Of a stretch of DNA of 10,797 nt, positions 7,436 through 10,797 are shown in pieces; position 1 is the stretch's first letter, and each line of letters begins with the position of its first letter. The notes beneath the pieces were generated by a model. The model worked only from the letters and a program-made list of their open reading frames with translations, did not search any database and was not told where the DNA came from. Location of the stretch: contig JAABOA010000899.1 of assembly GCA_015680635.1 (NCBI GenBank), positions 1-10,797 on the forward strand, read 5' to 3'. A program made the translations under genes and the position numbers. The DNA is from Lunasporangiospora selenospora (lineage: Eukaryota > Mortierellomycota > Mortierellomycetes > Mortierellales > Mortierellaceae).

Positions 7436-10060
7436 TCAGGCGCTGCTGCTCTCCACCAGGGGCAAGGCTACACTCCCACCATTGCCGCTCACGCTGCCGT
7501 GAATGCTTCCATTGACACTGCTACTACCACTGCTGCTGCCATTGCCAACGGCGCTGACATTACCACTGGGGTAACTGCCGCCATGGACTACCGCCATACT
7601 CGCAGCATTCGCAAGGGCCTGATGGTTTTGCTTCACTCGGTTCATCATCACCTCCCGGTACTTGTCCGTCTTGGTAAACTTGGGAACAGAGTCTGTCGAC
7701 ATGAGCCGGAAGATGTGGTCATGGATTGTATCAAACATGGCCACATGGATCAGTTCCTGAGGTCCGTCCTTTCCAGCGCCAAGCTCGTATCGAATACTCT
7801 CTGAGCCACCTACAAGTGGTGTTGCAGGAGGGGAAGAAGGTTGGCTCGATGGCATGGCGCCATTGCTGACGATCCCACCGTTGGCGCGTGAGACAGAAGT
7901 GGAACCAGAGTGCTCTCGCTCGGGATTGTCCAAGCTGCGGATGACAGCCTGCATATAACCTGTAACATCCTGGCGCATTTGATGTGGAAGATTGACCTCT
8001 CTCTGAGCACCTGAAAGCAAGTAAGTCTCATAAATAGAGAATGCCTGTACACAAATCTGCTTCTCCAGATCTCGAAGAGCCGCCGGCAGTGCCACTGGGG
8101 GTGGGGTGGCCCCATTAGCATCCTCGCCTTTCTCTTGAACGCTGGTAAAATAGGCCTTGGCCGAAGAGATCAACGTGCTAAACTTGTTCTTGAACTCGAA
8201 CACATCAAGATAAAAGGACAAGTTCTCCTCACAAATATTCTGCTTCAAGAAACTCTTGAACAGGTCCCTGAGCGTTGGGTCTGTTAGGATAATATTGAGT
8301 CTTGTCGCGTTCGAGGTCATCGAGATATTGGACGCGCTCACCACAAGCGATGAGGATGGACCCATGCCGCTCCCGCCTCCCGAGGAAGAGGATTCTCGAC
8401 CGGAATAGGAAGGCGCATAAGAGGAGATGGAGGTCGTCTCCGTGAGCGTGATCTGAAAGTCGGGGTCGTTTAGGATCTGGGAAAGGCGGCGGATCGACCG
8501 ACCGGTCTCTTCGATCAGCTGCTGGCCCGTCAGTGCCATACTGGTCGTACAAGCCCCTGTACCACAGACACTGACTGCACTATGATGCTCGTCCAAGGAG
8601 CGTCTGGGCTCCCGAACGATCGAGATTGGGAGTCGTGTCAGGTTATTAGAGGCCATCTTGAATTGAGCCGAGAGCTGCTTTTGGTCCGTGCTAAGCCTTT
8701 CTTGCTTTGGTCCAACAATGCTTCCACCTGTATGTCGAGAAATGAACAAAAGAAAGCGTTAGCGATTATTATTATTATTATTTTTCTCGGCACTTTTAGA
8801 TCCCATTCTGTTCAAGGGCAAACCAAGAGATTCCAAGTATTACCGTCCATCCAATCGTTGTTGATGCTGCTTCGGCTGCTTGCAATAAGACTCTTCCATC
8901 CTACAACAGCACGTCCAGCCTCTGTCAAGTGGTAGAGTGCACCATTGCCCGTCTTGAACAAATGAGGGCCAACCCTGTTTTCCTCTCCAATCTGCTCAAT
9001 ATATCCTACAGTCACCATTTCCTGTGCGATACAGATCGCTTCTTCCTTGCCGATCACGGTGGTGTAGTCCATGAGCCACTCGACTGCAGCTTTGCCATAG
9101 AAAGTGTGTTTGTACATGTCATAGTTGTGCTGTTGGTCCTTGACCTCGATTCCATTGCACAGCTCGGTCACTGACTGGACTCGCTCTCGGCCATTGGGGC
9201 TCGAGCTTAGTGGAGAATCGCCAGGAGAGACGGTCGGTTTGGCGATATTGGGTTCCGGTCCTGCAAAGCGCTTAAAGATCATATCCAGATGCATGGTTGT
9301 CAGCACAATAGCGTCCTCATCCTCAGCTCGTTCGAGGTAGACCAAGTTGGGGACAGCGTTCGAGGTGATGTGCCTTGTTTCATCGACAGGCAACGAATTT
9401 CGGTGAACAAACTTGGCGAGAATGTAGGCGCCCTTTCCAGTGACTTGGTAGATTCCCTTGTTCTGAAATTCACGCTTGTTGAGATCTGTTGCGCACTCAA
9501 AGAGTCGTGCGTCCATAAAGGTCTGGCAGAGGTTCTTGGCCATGTCCCTTGGGAGCGAGAACTGGGTTGTGACCACATGGGTGATGATACGTGTTGGGTC
9601 GTTTGGGTCGGTGTCCCTGTTGGATTGAATAAACTGGAGTCCACGAAGATTAGCGATGGCTTCGTCGGCTGTGAAGCTATTGGGATACTTTTTGAAGAGT
9701 AACTTGTGTTCCTCAATCGGGAGCGAGACCATCAAGGTCGAGAAGAGATCAAAGATGCCCTATGTTGGTTGTCAAAAACAAAGAGAGATGCAGCTCAGTC
9801 AGTCAATGCAAACTTTTCAGTCATGTCGTCCCTTGGCCAGTGGGCTGAAAGCCATGCGTCGCATTAGCCCCTGCAGCATGTTCTTGTTGATATTGCTCAT
9901 GTCAATTCGTACAGCGGGCTGCAAGCACTAGCATCCCCTACTCTATAGCAAATGACGAATCTCTCCCGTGGCGTTCTGGTCAATAGGAGTATGTTATCCA
10001 GGAGCCTAGAGGTGGTGTACTCACCCTTGCAAAGGCACGGCCGGATGTGGTGGTTCTCAT
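7436..10060 (-). CDS. DEP-RGS regulator of heterotrimeric G-protein signalling (Sst2/FlbA type), 4 exons
   Basis: Exons 10060-10025, 9918-~9820, 9759-8844 and 8727-7436 give about 780 residues, near the size of Sst2 and FlbA. The order is a short N-terminal block (SNINKNMLQGLMRRMAFSP, residues 19-37), a first DEP-like region opening with FDLFSTLMVSL (48 to ~170), a second DEP domain (~256-328, YKHTFYGKAAVEWLMDYTTV), a Ser/Gly-rich linker, and an RGS domain (~492-713). The RGS domain has CEENLSFYLDVFEF with Asn519 at the G-alpha contact position and a final MFDTIHDHIFRLM...FTKTDKYREV helix pair. RGS domains speed GTP hydrolysis on G-alpha; in yeast Sst2 the DEP part binds the receptor tail. 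A Ser/Pro-rich insert (~616-668) splits the RGS domain. The tail is Ser/Gly/Asn-rich. The ATG at 10060 (context CACCATGA) is the first after an in-frame TGA at 10093-10091. The exon 2 end is uncertain: the frame meets TGA at 9819-9817. Confidence 0.9.
8728..8843 (-). other. Intron 3 of the RGS gene
   Basis: 116 nt, donor GTAATA after GAC G, branch-like GCTAACGC about 35 nt before the acceptor ACATACAG that ends at 8728. The split codon G/GT restores Gly, giving WMDG then GSIVGPK with the frame kept. It contains an (ATT)6 microsatellite. Confidence 0.88.
8765..8782. repeat. (ATT)6 microsatellite inside RGS intron 3
   Basis: Six perfect ATT units on the plus strand (AAT in the sense direction), just 5' of the branch-like site in the transcript. 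Length variation would change intron size only. Confidence 0.9.
9760..9819 (-). other. Intron 2 region of the RGS gene, donor unclear
   Basis: The acceptor is clear: ACATAG ending at 9760, preceded by a TTGAC branch-like site, opening exon 3 at GGC ATC TTT (GIFDLF) in phase 0. The only GT nearby upstream is at 9813-9812 (AAAA/GTTTGC), and using it would keep an in-frame TGA (9819-9817). Exon 2 reads LAKGRHD up to 9820, immediately followed by TGAAAA, which would be a donor GTGAAA if one G preceded it. The feature start is given for the latter reading. Confidence 0.5.
9919..10024 (-). other. Intron 1 of the RGS gene
   Basis: 106 nt, consensus donor GTGAGT after codon AGG and acceptor TTGCAG ending at 9919. 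It joins SGRAFAR to PAVRIDMSN in phase 0, leaving a first coding exon of only 12 codons. Confidence 0.75.
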
Positions 10061-10492
10061 GGTGTCGTGCCGGCAGTCTAGTTCCGGTGTTCAGGGCCCG
10101 CAATGGACGTGTCGATGGGGTGCAGTGAGTTGGAGGTGTCGCCTTTTCTCTATTGCAGGACACAGAGAGATAGAAAGATGGCCGAGGTGTGTGAGTTCTC
10201 CTCGTTCAAATAAACGAGGGGCGAATGCAATGATGGGTGGGACATCGTCTCTCCCCCACCCTTCAAACTGGTAGTCCGCTACGGCGGGTACAAGTCATTT
10301 TCCCAAAGCGAGGATGGTCCACTGTTGTTGGTTCAAGAATAGAGCCAGGGTACAGGTATAACAACTCACGATATAAATGTGGTATAGGGAATAGGACCAG
10401 AGGAAAAAATTAAGGCGGGTGGATGGAAGCGACTCGAGAGGGCCCGATGTCGTCTTTTAAAGGAAAGAGAGATGAAGAGAAAGGAAGAGAGA

Positions 10493-10530
<38 letters not shown>

Positions 10531-10797
10531 AACAAGAGGCGAAAATAAAAGAGCCATAGACGAGGAACAACCGCGGCACAAAGGCGGCGATCCCTCGCTG
10601 CTCTCCGCACTTGCTGAACTCCTGAATTTCCTTTTGTCCTCGTTTCCCGTTCCTGTTCTCGACCACGCCCTTTTAGTTTTCTCCATCCACATTCCCGTTC
10701 CCGCGCTCTCGTTCTAGCTCGCAGTAGACTAATGCTCGTTCTGCCTCGCAGGGTGGAAGCCAAGATCGTGTGCTCAACCGCCCTGCTTGCCTGGATG
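10061..10797 (-). promoter_or_regulatory. Leader and promoter region of the RGS gene
   Basis: No gene is supported; the open frames on the minus strand translate the CT tract into Ser-Leu runs. In the sense direction the order is a 55-nt pyrimidine tract (10528-10474), then ACATTTATAT and a consensus donor GTGAGT at 10369-10364, then several possible acceptors (for example GCAATAG ending at 10150), then the ATG at 10060. This fits a transcription start near the CT tract and a 5' UTR intron of roughly 220 nt, which is inference. Confidence 0.4.
10495..10526. repeat. (GA)16 microsatellite
   Basis: Sixteen perfect GA units within an uninterrupted 55-nt purine run (10474-10528). In the RGS sense direction it is a CT tract, a type often found at fungal promoters. 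Confidence 0.95.

Noticed and set aside
7376-7804. 142-codon plus-strand frame rich in Ala/Thr
   Set aside because: It is antisense to the Ser/Gly-rich tail and RGS domain of the minus-strand gene, which has clear domain support.
10366-10763. Frames of 108-117 codons with Ser-Leu repeats on the minus strand
   Set aside because: They are translations of the (GA/CT) microsatellite and surrounding promoter DNA.
1-10797. CRISPR array, terminal inverted repeats or a defence-type gene cluster
   Set aside because: No regularly spaced repeats with unique spacers and no long terminal repeats were seen. The genes are spliced eukaryotic genes with unrelated roles.

Overview
The window looks like nuclear DNA of an early-diverging filamentous fungus. 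Genes are interrupted by short introns with fungal splice signals (GTATGT, GTGAGT, a CTAAC-type branch site). Intergenic DNA is T/A-rich with simple repeats, and the gene set (Sst2/FlbA-type DEP-RGS regulator, membrane-associated haem/steroid-binding protein) is fungal. The style of the proteins suggests Mucoromycota, perhaps Mortierellaceae; that placement is inference. Nothing bacterial, viral, CRISPR-like or organellar was seen.

Layout. Bases 1-1010 (+) hold the decayed C-terminal part of a eukaryotic tyrosine recombinase (Crypton/DIRS-like), with frameshifts and a lost catalytic arginine. Bases 1011-3147 have no gene I can support. Three genes then lie in tandem on the minus strand: an unrecognised CxxC...CxxC protein with a heptad-repeat C terminus (3157-4497), a three-exon MAPR-type cytochrome b5-like haem/steroid-binding membrane protein (6204-7169), and a four-exon DEP-RGS regulator of G-protein signalling (7436-10060). 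The 1.7 kb from 4498 to 6203 holds the promoter of the CxxC gene and otherwise nothing I can name. Bases 10061-10797 are the leader and promoter region of the RGS gene, with a 55-nt purine run that includes (GA)16.

The three intact genes do not form an evident pathway. The RGS protein would switch off heterotrimeric G-alpha signalling at the membrane, the MAPR protein would bind haem and perhaps support sterol or P450 metabolism, and the third is of unknown role. They share a layout: each has a pyrimidine tract (sense direction) upstream of its ATG. The most checkable oddity is an in-frame TGA at the exon 2/intron 2 junction of the RGS gene, where a one-base loss in a splice donor would explain what is seen. 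I did not find a convincing new multi-gene system.
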